Positions 35,917-45,051 of a stretch of 64,000 bases of DNA are shown here, one piece after another; the stretch's first letter is position 1, and every line of letters starts with the position of its first letter. Position numbers and translations under genes: made by a program. The DNA is from Bacteroidales bacterium. Its GTDB lineage: Bacteria; Bacteroidota; Bacteroidia; Bacteroidales; UBA1556. The notes beneath the pieces were generated by a model. It made no database searches, was not told the origin of the DNA, and saw only the letters and a list, made by a program, of their open reading frames with translations. The stretch lies in contig JAGLCR010000007.1 in assembly GCA_023146135.1 (NCBI GenBank), forward strand, positions 62,001 through 126,000. The letters are read 5' to 3'.

Positions 35917-36667
35917 TATTCTTATTTAATTCACGTAATTTCAGATACTTATTAAATGTTGCCCAAGCTGAAAGAGAACATATAACAAAGCCATAATAGC
36001 CATCTAATATTCCAAGTTTAAAGAAATAGTCGCGTATAAACTTCCAATTTGACTTGATAATTGCAATTGCCATATTTGATTTTCGACCCTTTTTATGAGC
36101 TTCAAAAGCACCAATACTTGTAAATTTGTTTATTTGATCAATATGCTGCTCAATACTGTAGTAGGAATAGTGCAAAAGCTCTCCCTTAAGGTGTTCGGAT
36201 TTTATTCCTTCGTCCATCTCTATCTTATCATGTGGGTTAATACCAGCCCAACGACCTTTTGATTTCTTTAGCAATCGTAATTTTTGATCAGGATACCAAC
36301 CCGAATGGCGTACCCACTTTCCCAAATAATTGGTTAAGCGATTAAAATAATAGGCTTCAGATAAGGGACTGTCAAGTGCAGTCTTTATACTGTTTAGCAG
36401 TTCTTTATCGGGAGCCTCATCTGCATCAAGTGATAATACCCACTCATTGTTTGCAAGAGCTAAGGCACGATTTTTTTGTTGAATATGCCCATCAAAATTA
36501 TGTGCTGAAAATGTGACCTTATATTGCTCACATAACTCTTTCGTCCGATCTGTTGAAAAAGAATCGAGCACAATAATTTCACTAGCAATAGATTGTATTG
36601 ATTGCAAGCATCGCTCAATATTTTGCTCCTCATTATAGGTTATGATGACTACTGACAGTTTTTCCAT
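35909..36667 (-). CDS. Glycosyltransferase family 2 (LPS core type)
   Basis: The 252-residue product has the GT-A start LSVVIITYNEEQNIERCLQ, the metal-binding LSLDADEAPD (DxD-like) near 78-88, and RHSGWYPDQKLRLLKKSKGR, typical of WaaE/KdtX-like LPS core glycosyltransferases. It is cytoplasmic. It starts 3 bp after trkH on the same strand and overlaps the GT9 gene, so LPS core genes and potassium uptake share one transcript. Confidence 0.9.
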   Translation of the reverse strand: MEKLSVVIITYNEEQNIERCLQSIQSIASEIIVLDSFSTDRTKELCEQYKVTFSAHNFDGHIQQKNRALALANNEWVLSLDADEAPDKELLNSIKTALDSPLSEAYYFNRLTNYLGKWVRHSGWYPDQKLRLLKKSKGRWAGINPHDKIEMDEGIKSEHLKGELLHYSYYSIEQHIDQINKFTSIGAFEAHKKGRKSNMAIAIIKSNWKFIRDYFFKLGILDGYYGFVICSLSAWATFNKYLKLRELNKNND

Positions 36668-36670
36668 AAT

Positions 36671-38137
36671 TTATTTCCTCCAAAAACCAGGTGACAAAAA
36701 TACAAGAATTGTAAATAGCTCCAAACGACCCAATAACATTAAGAATGAAATAATCCATTTCCCAAGAATTGGAATGTCGTGATAGTTTTCTGTTGGTCCT
36801 ACCATGCCTATACCAGGACCAATATTGCCCAAAGAAGCAATACTCGCTCCCATGGCCGATTCAAAATCTAGTCCAACTGCAGAAAGCAAAATAGAACCTA
36901 TAACAAAGAATAAGGCATAAAAAAGTCCAAATGACATAATGCTAAAAATAATCTCGTCTTTTACAGAGTGTCCATTATAACGCACAGGAATAAAGGCTCT
37001 TGGATGAACTAGCTTGCGTAAGTGTACTGCAGAAGCTTTGAACATAAGTAATATTCTAATGGATTTCATGCCACCACCAGTCGACCCTGCACTTCCACCA
37101 GTAAACATTAAAATAAAAATGATAAACCAAGCAAAGTGTGGCCATAAAAGATAGTCACTACTCACAAAACCAGTTGTTGTGATAATGGAGATAACTTGAA
37201 AAAGCGAGTCTCGAAATATTTTGCTCGCATCAATTTCCATATTAAGGTAAAGAACTGTTGATATAATTATGGTTGATATAAATATCAATGATGCATAAAA
37301 TCGAAATTCTTGATTATTCAAAATCTTGCGTGCTTGACCATGCAGTCCAAAATAATGTAAAGTGAAATTCATTCCTGCCAAGAACATGAATAGAATAATT
37401 ATGTATTGGATATATGGAGAATAATTAGCTATACTAGCATTTTGAGTAGAAAAGCCACCTGTTGCCATTGTCCCAAATGCATGACAAAGAGCATCAAATA
37501 ATGACATATCACCAAACATAAGGAGAATTGTTTGAATAAACGTTAGTAGCACATATATTCCCCATAAGCGCTTTGCAGTTCCAGTGATACGAGGGTGAAG
37601 TTTGTCTGGAACTGGCCCAGGAACTTCGGCCACAAAAAGTTGCATTCCACCTACTCCAAGCAGAGGAAGAATAGCCAAGGAAAGAACGATAATACCCATT
37701 CCACCAATCCAGTGTGTCATGCTACGCCAAAACAATACTCCATGTGGAACCGCTTCTATATCATTGAGTATGGAGGCTCCTGTAGTGGTAAAGCCAGACA
37801 TAGTTTCGAAAAACGCATCCGTAAAATTATCCACACTACCACTAAGTAAAAATGGTAAGGTGCCAAATAAAGAAAATACTACCCATGCCAAGCTTACAAT
37901 CATAAATCCTTCGCGTTTACCCACATGAGTATGAGTAGTTTTCCTGAAAGTAAGAAGAAAGCCAAATGCTCCAACTCCTAGTGTGATTAGACCTGAGTTC
38001 AATATTGCCATAAAATCATTGCTACCGTAATACCATGAAAATGGTAATGATAGCCATATAGCAAGGCCCTCAATCATTAGTAAAAGTCCTAGAACCTTTA
38101 CTACCTCATTTATATTTATATCTCTGGAGCTCAGCAT
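36671..38137 (-). CDS. trkH: Potassium uptake protein TrkH
   Basis: TrkH is the membrane pore of the Trk/Ktr potassium uptake system. The 488-residue protein has about 10 spans and four pore loops with selectivity-filter glycines: ETMSGFTTTGASIL, GTMATGGFSTQNAS, SIITTTGFVSSDYL and ASIASLGNIGPGIG. MTHWIGGMGIIVLSLAILPLL is a conserved TrkH segment. It follows trkA with no gap and should act with it; TrkA gates TrkH by nucleotide binding. Confidence 0.95.
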   Translation of the reverse strand: MLSSRDININEVVKVLGLLLMIEGLAIWLSLPFSWYYGSNDFMAILNSGLITLGVGAFGFLLTFRKTTHTHVGKREGFMIVSLAWVVFSLFGTLPFLLSGSVDNFTDAFFETMSGFTTTGASILNDIEAVPHGVLFWRSMTHWIGGMGIIVLSLAILPLLGVGGMQLFVAEVPGPVPDKLHPRITGTAKRLWGIYVLLTFIQTILLMFGDMSLFDALCHAFGTMATGGFSTQNASIANYSPYIQYIIILFMFLAGMNFTLHYFGLHGQARKILNNQEFRFYASLIFISTIIISTVLYLNMEIDASKIFRDSLFQVISIITTTGFVSSDYLLWPHFAWFIIFILMFTGGSAGSTGGGMKSIRILLMFKASAVHLRKLVHPRAFIPVRYNGHSVKDEIIFSIMSFGLFYALFFVIGSILLSAVGLDFESAMGASIASLGNIGPGIGMVGPTENYHDIPILGKWIISFLMLLGRLELFTILVFLSPGFWRK

Positions 38138-39478
38138 TTATACGAATAGTTTACTAATCTTAGTAATACCTGAAGGCATAGTAAATATTACCACCTTATC
38201 ATTTTCTTGAATATGAGTTTCGCCAAGTGCGATGATGCCCTGCCCATTTCGTACAATTCCACCAATGATGACATCAGAGGGAAGTCGCAATTGGTGAATT
38301 GGTTTTTTTGTGATATATGATCCTTTTTTTGCAATAAGCTCTAACACTTCAGCCTCAACACCACTCAAGCACTTTATAAGCGATACGTTTTCGCCCAATG
38401 TAAAGTTTTCTACATAGCTGGCAGCAATCAGCTTTTTATTAATAATGGTATCAATTCCTATATTTTGTGCTACATCGATGAAGTCAATATTGTCAACCAG
38501 AGCAATCGTTCTTTTAACACCGAGGCGTTTAGCTAAAAGGCAAGTTAAAATATTTGTTTCAGAGTCGCGAGTAACTGATATAAAGGCATCCATAGATGAA
38601 ATACCCTCATCTTCAAGCAGTGCTAAATCACGAGAATCTCCATTTAATATTAAGGTATTATTAAGGGTGTCACTAAGATTATAACAACGGTTCTTGTTAA
38701 TCTCGATTAGCTTAATATTCATTTCACCTTCCAATCGTTGAGCGGCCAATCGTCCTATACGACCTCCACCAACAATCATAATATTATTAATATCAAGTCT
38801 TACTCTACCCCCCATTTTCATTATTTGCTCAATACCTTCAGGTTTAGTGATAATATAGGCTAAATCATTGGTGTGAAAGCGAAAATCACCACGAGGAATA
38901 ATTGTTTTTCCTTGGCGATGTACCGCCACTGCGCGAAAATTCAGGTCCTTATGTTCTTCTGCAATTTCATTAAGTGATTTATTAATCACCATTGCACGCT
39001 CGTCTAATTTTATGGAGAAGAGGGATAGTTTTCCTTCAGAAAAATCAAATATTTCATCGGCTGCCGACTGTTTAAGTAATTTAACAATTTCATCAGAGGC
39101 AATATTCTCAGGACTTATGAGATTATCTATTCCCAATTCACGAAAAAATAATTTATTCTCAGTCCTAAGGTTATCAATATTTGAAACTCTTGCTATTGTA
39201 CGTTTTGCTCCTAATTTTTTTGAGATAACCGCTGTAACAATATTGGGTTGCTCGTCGTGCATTACCGAAATAACCAAGTCGGCCTTGCTAGCTTTTGCGT
39301 CTCGTAGAATTTCTACCTGTGTAGCATCGCCAACAATCGTTAATAGATCGAGGTGAGAATCAATTTCCTCAATAAACTCTTTATTGGGGTTAATCATAGT
39401 AATATTGTGATTTTGACCTGCCAAAAGCTTGGCAATATATGCTCCCAATTCACCGTCACCTGCAATTATTATATTCAT
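38138..39478 (-). CDS. trkA: Trk system potassium uptake protein TrkA
   Basis: This cytoplasmic gating protein of 446 residues has two tandem RCK units. Each has a Rossmann NAD-binding motif: MNIIIAGDGELGAYIAKLLA at the start and NIMIVGGGRIGRLAAQRLEG near 230. Each is followed by a TrkA-C domain. A minus-strand TATCTTTG box at 39483-39490 lies only 4 bp before the ATG, which implies a leaderless transcript. The downstream order is trkH, GT2, GT9. Confidence 0.95.
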   Translation of the reverse strand: MNIIIAGDGELGAYIAKLLAGQNHNITMINPNKEFIEEIDSHLDLLTIVGDATQVEILRDAKASKADLVISVMHDEQPNIVTAVISKKLGAKRTIARVSNIDNLRTENKLFFRELGIDNLISPENIASDEIVKLLKQSAADEIFDFSEGKLSLFSIKLDERAMVINKSLNEIAEEHKDLNFRAVAVHRQGKTIIPRGDFRFHTNDLAYIITKPEGIEQIMKMGGRVRLDINNIMIVGGGRIGRLAAQRLEGEMNIKLIEINKNRCYNLSDTLNNTLILNGDSRDLALLEDEGISSMDAFISVTRDSETNILTCLLAKRLGVKRTIALVDNIDFIDVAQNIGIDTIINKKLIAASYVENFTLGENVSLIKCLSGVEAEVLELIAKKGSYITKKPIHQLRLPSDVIIGGIVRNGQGIIALGETHIQENDKVVIFTMPSGITKISKLFV

Positions 39479-39568
39479 TATCCAAAGATATTTTTGTGCA
39501 TGATGCTAAAGTACAGTTTTTTTTGTGCTCAGCAATTAAGACTAAGAAAAAATAAGACGATCGACACT

Positions 39569-40564
39569 TTAGAAATGACGAAATCCAATAATTTCACGTG
39601 CCTCTTTAATGGTTTTCACAGCACTTTCACGAGCTTTTTCAGCCCCCATTTTGGCCACTTTCGAAAGGTAAGCCTCATTGGCCGATAATTCCAAAATACG
39701 CTCCCGAATTGGGGCGGTGAAATTAATCATATCATCTGCTAGTTGCTTTTTGAAATCACCATAGCGAATTTCACAGTTATTGTAAAGCTCATCAAAGTGG
39801 GCTAGTGTTTCAGGCTCAGAAACGATACTCATTAAAGTAAAAAGGTTTTGAATAGGTTCTGGCTTCTTCTGATTAGGCTCCGTAGGACCAGCGTCACTTA
39901 CAGCGCGCATAACCTTTTTGCGCAATACTTTAGGGTCTTCGTTTAGGTAGATTGCATTGGCAGCACCTTCCGATTTTCCCATTTTCCCATTTCCATCCAA
40001 ACCAGGTACTTTAACCAAGGTTTCCCCAAAATTAAAGGCTGTTGGAATAGGAAAGAATTCTTGTTTGTACATACGGTTAAATCTTCGGCCAAATGTACGC
40101 ATCATCTCTAAATTCTGCTCTTGATCCTTTCCCACGGGCACTTTGGTAGCTTTATGTAAAAGCACATCGGCAGCCATAAGTGTGGGGTAAGTTAGTAAAC
40201 CTGCATTTACATTATCAGGTTGTTGACGTACCTTATCTTTAAATGACGTAACACGTTGCAACTCTCCAACATAAGCATTCATATTTAGCAAAAGATAAAG
40301 CTCAGTTGTTTCAGGTATATCACTCTGAACATAAAGTGTTGCTTTTTCAGGGTCAAGGCCTGCCGCTAAATATTCAACTAAAACTTGCTTCACGCTTCCG
40401 TGTAAATCGCCTGGTGTAGGATGGGTGGTTAATGAGTGATAATCAGCTATAAAAAAATAGCAATTATGAGTTTCTTGCATGCGCAAAAAATTCTTCACCG
40501 CACCAAAATAGTTTCCTAAATGTAAATTTCCGGTTGGCCGGATTCCGCTAACAACTGTTTCCAT
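39569..40564 (-). CDS. trpS: Tryptophan-tRNA ligase
   Basis: This class I synthetase charges tRNA-Trp. I begin it at the ATG at 40562-40564 (331 residues), because the alternative GTG at 40568-40570 overlaps the -7 box TATTTTTG at 40570-40577. GIRPTGNLHLGNYFGAV holds the HIGH-type motif and GKMGKSEG the KMSKS-type motif. The length and the PVGKDQEQNLEM segment are typical. The transcription start must fall at or next to the ATG. It is likely a single-gene unit. Confidence 0.96.
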   Translation of the reverse strand: METVVSGIRPTGNLHLGNYFGAVKNFLRMQETHNCYFFIADYHSLTTHPTPGDLHGSVKQVLVEYLAAGLDPEKATLYVQSDIPETTELYLLLNMNAYVGELQRVTSFKDKVRQQPDNVNAGLLTYPTLMAADVLLHKATKVPVGKDQEQNLEMMRTFGRRFNRMYKQEFFPIPTAFNFGETLVKVPGLDGNGKMGKSEGAANAIYLNEDPKVLRKKVMRAVSDAGPTEPNQKKPEPIQNLFTLMSIVSEPETLAHFDELYNNCEIRYGDFKKQLADDMINFTAPIRERILELSANEAYLSKVAKMGAEKARESAVKTIKEAREIIGFRHF

Positions 40565-40569
40565 GGGCA

Positions 40570-40600
40570 CAAAAATACGGTAAAATGGTAAATGGGCAAA
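40570..40600 (-). promoter_or_regulatory. Bacteroidota-type promoter of trpS
   Basis: On the minus strand TTTG (40597-40600) and TATTTTTG (40570-40577) are 19 bp apart. The -7 box lies 5 bp from the trpS ATG. Confidence 0.65.
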
Positions 40601-40642
40601 TTATTATTTTGCTATGTGAAAACGCATGGCCTAATCTATATA

Positions 40643-42133
40643 CTAGAGATTAATTATGGTAGAAACAAGCTCTTTATTTCTGAAAGAAATCATATGGATA
40701 CTTCCATTTACTAGATAACCAGTTTGTGGTATTAAATAATATTGTCCGTTTTTTCCTCCAAAGCGCGGGTCAGTAATAAGCGTATGTGTATCTTGCTTTC
40801 CCTCTTGCGAAACGATTTCAATCACATCACCCTTCCAATAAATAACGGGTGGAGTTATGACAGACCTTTTAATTCCATCATGTCGAGCCCAAGAGTCAAG
40901 ATAGATAACTGCAATTTGATTTGATGGTAATACGGTAGCCCAAACACGATGCGCTTTTGCATTATCATTTGTTGATTTTTGCTCATCACGTTCTATTGAA
41001 TATATCCATTCAATCTGTTGCTGGCTGTTGAATTTTATAAGTTCTGAATTTTTATTCGTGTACAAATCACTATATACTGGGGCGGTTCCTTCTCCAACGG
41101 CTTCGCTTTTATAGAGTACACTTTCAATTAGTAGAAAGAAGTTTCCAAAAGCATCGCTCATTAGTTGGTTAGTAACAAAAGATCCACTATAATGTTTGAT
41201 ATTAAAAGTAGATGTTAATATTCCTTCAGCAGTGCATTTTGAAATAAACTGACCATCAGGGTCAGAAACATTTACTCCAGATTTTTTATAATCGTAGTAT
41301 AAACCTCCAAAAATTAGATTCCCGTCATTATCAATCATAGTTTTATATGTCGATATTACTCCTATTTCACCAATTTTATGAGCTGACTCGCTTATTAATT
41401 TTAGCTCTGGTGTAAAGGTAAAAACCATTTCCCTATCAGGTAAACCCTTTTTAGCATAAACTTTTTTTAGCAAGAAACTAGTACCATTATTATTAATATA
41501 TACATTATTAATAAGAGTTTTTAATGATGGGTAAGGCAATTCTATCTTCTTTGTTACGAGCTCATTCAGCTTATTATCATATACAGTGAGGACAATTTTC
41601 TCATTCGTTTTTTTGACACGAGGCATATTACTTAAAACAAGTATTTTCGTATAATCAGGACTAGCAACAACTTCGAATCTTCCTGAATTGAACATCCCTG
41701 TCCCTTGTATGGATGTAATTTTTTTTGCTTCGCCTTTATTTCCTTCTTCATCAATAATATAGGAATATAAGCTCATTTTTTTCGTTTTGGTATTATAACC
41801 ACTTTTGAAAAGAACAATATTACCGTCTATTGGAAAAATACCTTTGAAATAGTTTGGCTCAGCACCATTCATAGTCTCGTCAATCATAAATGAATTCAAT
41901 GGTTTTCCATTGCTATCATATGATACCAATTGCAAATCGAGTCTTAAAGGAGCTTTTAAATTTGATGATTCTAATAAAATATAATGCTTTCCATTTAAAT
42001 CAAAACTAGATAATTTAGGTTTAGGGCTTTCAAGATTAAAACGAGGTTCAACGAATGTAATTTTCTGAGCTGTTGTTGTCAAGCTTATTGAAGCAATAAC
42101 TATTAACAACAGAATTGATTTTATATTTATCAT
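40643..42133 (-). CDS. Secreted protein of unknown function (possible beta-propeller)
   Basis: The 496-residue product has a signal peptide (MINIKSILLLIVIASISLTT, cleavage near TAQ) and a mature part made of short repeated beta segments, such as VASPDYTKILVLSNMP, DNDGNLIFGGLYYDYK and SDAFGNFFLLIESVLYKS. This looks like a propeller of 6-8 blades, which is inference. No enzyme motif was found. It begins 10 bp after the stop of the 207-residue secreted-protein gene and is probably co-transcribed with it. Confidence 0.7.
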   Translation of the reverse strand: MINIKSILLLIVIASISLTTTAQKITFVEPRFNLESPKPKLSSFDLNGKHYILLESSNLKAPLRLDLQLVSYDSNGKPLNSFMIDETMNGAEPNYFKGIFPIDGNIVLFKSGYNTKTKKMSLYSYIIDEEGNKGEAKKITSIQGTGMFNSGRFEVVASPDYTKILVLSNMPRVKKTNEKIVLTVYDNKLNELVTKKIELPYPSLKTLINNVYINNNGTSFLLKKVYAKKGLPDREMVFTFTPELKLISESAHKIGEIGVISTYKTMIDNDGNLIFGGLYYDYKKSGVNVSDPDGQFISKCTAEGILTSTFNIKHYSGSFVTNQLMSDAFGNFFLLIESVLYKSEAVGEGTAPVYSDLYTNKNSELIKFNSQQQIEWIYSIERDEQKSTNDNAKAHRVWATVLPSNQIAVIYLDSWARHDGIKRSVITPPVIYWKGDVIEIVSQEGKQDTHTLITDPRFGGKNGQYYLIPQTGYLVNGSIHMISFRNKELVSTIINL

Positions 42134-42143
42134 AATTATTAGA

Positions 42144-42767
42144 TTATTGATTATTTATAATATACCATGCATTATACTCATCTATAATATCATATAAGTG
42201 AACTAAACCATATCCTTTTTCCTTTTTAAGAATCTTTTGCGATAGCTCCTTATAATCTGCTACATAAGCTGACATTTTCTTGGAGAAGTTAAAGCCAAAT
42301 TTTTCATTTGTTAGTGGTTTAGGATATTTTGAATCGCGCCATTTATAATAAACCATTGTTTGTGCTCTTTCTTCGTTATTAGGAACACTTGCCTCTTCAT
42401 AGAAAATAAATAAAGTTAATTCACCATCTTTAACTACTTTTAGAAATCGCAATGGTTTTGAAAAAAGCCCTCCACTATAATTAATCGTGCGATATAATAC
42501 ATCACTTACTAAATAAGCCGTTAATTCTTTTGGGCTATAAACTTTAGCAGGCTTTTTATCGGTTTCATTAATAAAGAATTCGCATTTTTTCTGATTATTG
42601 ACCACATTACTATAGCGGATGTACCCGTACAAAGTATCGCCTTTGTTTTTGATTATATAGCCAGGGTATTTATAGCCAATAGTAAGACCGTCGGCACTGA
42701 TAGTTTTGGAAATACTTGTGAAGGAAAGGATAATTAAAATGAGTGCAATTTTTTTGAATAATTTCAT
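42144..42767 (-). CDS. Secreted protein of unknown function
   Basis: The 207-residue product has a signal peptide (MKLFKKIALILIILSFTSIS) and a mature part with beta-rich and helical segments (GYKYPGYIIKNKGDTLYGYI, then VYYKWRDSKYPKPLTNEKFG). I do not recognise a family. It is the first of a two-gene unit with the propeller-like protein. A hairpin upstream at 42803-42837 ends the previous operon. Confidence 0.68.
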   Translation of the reverse strand: MKLFKKIALILIILSFTSISKTISADGLTIGYKYPGYIIKNKGDTLYGYIRYSNVVNNQKKCEFFINETDKKPAKVYSPKELTAYLVSDVLYRTINYSGGLFSKPLRFLKVVKDGELTLFIFYEEASVPNNEERAQTMVYYKWRDSKYPKPLTNEKFGFNFSKKMSAYVADYKELSQKILKKEKGYGLVHLYDIIDEYNAWYIINNQ

Positions 42768-42791
42768 GACCTATTTTTTACTGCACAAAGG

Positions 42792-42837
42792 TAAAAAAAT
42801 ACGTGGAGATTCTACGATTTTATCGTAGAATCTCCAC
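42792..42837 (-). terminator. Rho-independent terminator of the methylmalonyl-CoA decarboxylase operon
   Basis: GTGGAGATTCTACGAT and ATCGTAGAATCTCCAC form a perfect 16-bp stem with a short loop. On the minus strand it is followed by GTATTTTTTTACC, a T run. Confidence 0.85.
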
Positions 42838-42891
42838 CTTATGTTTTTAGGACAAGCAATTTATGTGAAAGCTATTTTAGTTTTTACTTAT

Positions 42892-44211
42892 TTAAAGAAG
42901 AAAGCTCAGTAAAATACCCGCAGCCACAGCACTGCCAATCACACCTGACACATTAGGCGCCATAGCATGCATTAGCAAGTGGTTATTTGGGTCATATTTA
43001 AGTCCTTCAGTTTGCACTACTCGTGCACTATCAGGCACTGCCGATACGCCTGCAGCTCCCACCAGGGGATTGATTTTACTTCCTTCTTTCAAGAATAGGT
43101 TCATCACTTTTGCAAACAAAATACCACCTGCCGTAGCTACAATAAAACTTGCTGCTCCCAGACCGAATATCATTAAGGAAGAGGTGTTTAGAAATACTGT
43201 TGCTTGCGTTGAGGCACCAACAGTTACTCCGAGTAAAATCGTTACAATATCAATCATTGAAGTGCGTGCAGTTTCGGCTAGACGCTTAGTTACACCGCTC
43301 TCTTTAAGTAAATTACCAAAAAATAGCATACCCAAAAGAGGTATCGAGCTGGGAGAAATAAATGCAGTTAGTAAAAATCCAATAATAGGAAAAAGAATTT
43401 TTTCGAAACGAGGAACTACTCTAGGTGGTTTCATTTTGATAATACGTTCTTTACTATTAGTAAGTAAGCGCATTATTGGGGGTTGAATCACAGGAACCAA
43501 TGCCATATAAGAATAGGCAGCAATAGCGATTGGACCAATTAAGTTTTTCACCACTTGGCCATCATAGAGATTTACACCATTGGCCAGCTTAGAAGACAGA
43601 AATATTGCCGTTGGGCCATCTGCACCACCAATAATGCCTATGGCTCCTGCCTCAGGTGGTAGAAATCCTAAAAGAAGAGAACCTAAAAAAGTAATGAAAA
43701 TACCAATTTGTGCTGCAGCGCCAAGCAACATGAGTTTTGGGTTAGAAATTAGAGAAGAAAAATCTGTCATTGCTCCAATTCCTAAAAAAATCAGCGGTGG
43801 ATAAATCCCCAAAGTCACCCCTTTATAGAGATAATTAAGCACACTTCCTTTTTCATAAATACCCAATTGAAGACCAGCATCTTCTAAAAAGGGGATATTT
43901 CCAATCAATACACCAAATCCAATCGGTATTAGTAGTAATGGTTCATAGTCGTATTTTATGGCTAGAAAGATAAAAAATAAACCTACAAATATCATTACTA
44001 AATGCCCCGAACTTATATTCTTAAAACCTGTGTAGGAAAAGAATTTTGCAACACCATCAGTATTGCTTTCAGTTTGAGTTTGGGTAGTTGTAATTTCCTT
44101 TGATGCATTTTTATCAGTGTGCTTTAGGTCTGCCAAACCAAAACTTTGTGAAATAATAGCAATAATTGCTACTGCCCCAAAGATGGTTAGTAATTTTTTC
44201 CAATTGTTCAT
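42892..44211 (-). CDS. Sodium-pumping decarboxylase beta subunit
   Basis: The 439-residue membrane protein carries the decarboxylation that drives sodium export. It has an N-terminal span (residues 7-26), a Thr/Ser-rich connector, and then about 9 spans. IGIIGGADGPTAIFLSSKLA is the signature of OadB/MmdB/GcdB subunits. The N-terminal extension (to about residue 70) is longer than in OadB of enterobacteria, which is common in Bacteroidota. It is the last gene of the operon. The accompanying carboxyltransferase and epimerase point to methylmalonyl-CoA as substrate. Confidence 0.93.
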   Translation of the reverse strand: MNNWKKLLTIFGAVAIIAIISQSFGLADLKHTDKNASKEITTTQTQTESNTDGVAKFFSYTGFKNISSGHLVMIFVGLFFIFLAIKYDYEPLLLIPIGFGVLIGNIPFLEDAGLQLGIYEKGSVLNYLYKGVTLGIYPPLIFLGIGAMTDFSSLISNPKLMLLGAAAQIGIFITFLGSLLLGFLPPEAGAIGIIGGADGPTAIFLSSKLANGVNLYDGQVVKNLIGPIAIAAYSYMALVPVIQPPIMRLLTNSKERIIKMKPPRVVPRFEKILFPIIGFLLTAFISPSSIPLLGMLFFGNLLKESGVTKRLAETARTSMIDIVTILLGVTVGASTQATVFLNTSSLMIFGLGAASFIVATAGGILFAKVMNLFLKEGSKINPLVGAAGVSAVPDSARVVQTEGLKYDPNNHLLMHAMAPNVSGVIGSAVAAGILLSFLL

Positions 44212-44223
44212 CCTGGTCTCCTT

Positions 44224-44649
44224 TTAAGATAAGTTAATATCGATCAAAGTATCATCTTGCAAAACGGCATCTCCTATACTCACATGTATTTTGCTGATGG
44301 TTCCAGCCTTATCAGCCAACACCACATTTTCCATTTTCATAGCTTCATACATCAAAAGTTTATCCCCCACTGCTATGGTATCGCCTACTTTTACCATTAT
44401 CTGCATAATGTTTCCTGGTAGAGGACATTTTACTTGCAGGCTTCCAGTACCAGCCTCTTTTTTCTTAATTGGTTTATGGGTTTGTACTGCTGCTCGAACT
44501 AGTGTAGGTGTTTTCTTTACTTGAATTTCTTGATCAAGCTCAACGGAATAATGCGAACCATTAATCTCAAGTTCTACGATATTCCGTTCTTGATTTAGAA
44601 CCTCCACATCATATTTATGACCTCTTATTTTAAAACTGAATTTCTTCAT
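44224..44649 (-). CDS. Biotin carboxyl carrier subunit of the decarboxylase
   Basis: The 141-residue product ends in a biotinyl domain with the attachment motif EAMKMENV, Lys105. The N-terminal part (FSFKIRGHKYDVEVLNQERN) is a small beta domain. A Lys/Thr-rich linker at about 45-70 joins them. It moves CO2 as carboxybiotin between carboxyltransferase and the beta subunit. It lies between the OadG-like and beta genes, 12 bp before the latter. Confidence 0.93.
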   Translation of the reverse strand: MKKFSFKIRGHKYDVEVLNQERNIVELEINGSHYSVELDQEIQVKKTPTLVRAAVQTHKPIKKKEAGTGSLQVKCPLPGNIMQIMVKVGDTIAVGDKLLMYEAMKMENVVLADKAGTISKIHVSIGDAVLQDDTLIDINLS

Positions 44650-44691
44650 TATACTCTATTTTTTATGACGTTAACGGACGTCAGTTTTTGT

Positions 44692-45039
44692 TTATCGTTG
44701 ATAATTATTCATGCTGTATATTTTTGAATTCCAAGGCGAATAACGTTTCGAAACTTTTTTAATAGTAATGGTTCCGCTTTCTAAATCGTGATGTTCATTC
44801 AGAATATAAAACATGGCTGTAGCAATAGCTGCACTTTCGTCTCCGCTTAAATCAAGAGTATCTTTTTCTGCACAGTTTTTTCCTTGACTTCGCAGTTGAT
44901 AACGAGTATAGGCGTTAAGCAATTTTGGAACTAAAGAATAAACGCCAAATAAAAATGTAAGGGCAGAAAGCACAATCAAGTAGCCAATTACACTCACCAT
45001 TATTCCAAATTCCATATCTACCAATAGTATTGTATTCAT
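44692..45039 (-). CDS. OadG-like gamma/delta subunit of the sodium-pumping decarboxylase
   Basis: The 115-residue product has one membrane span at about residues 14-36 (MVSVIGYLIVLSALTFLFGVY) and a charged cytoplasmic tail with a conserved acidic Ala-rich segment (SGDESAAIATAMFYIL). OadG-type subunits stabilise the complex. The call rests on size, topology and position between the carboxyltransferase and carrier genes. Confidence 0.85.
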   Translation of the reverse strand: MNTILLVDMEFGIMVSVIGYLIVLSALTFLFGVYSLVPKLLNAYTRYQLRSQGKNCAEKDTLDLSGDESAAIATAMFYILNEHHDLESGTITIKKVSKRYSPWNSKIYSMNNYQR

Positions 45040-45051
45040 TTGTTTTTAGTT

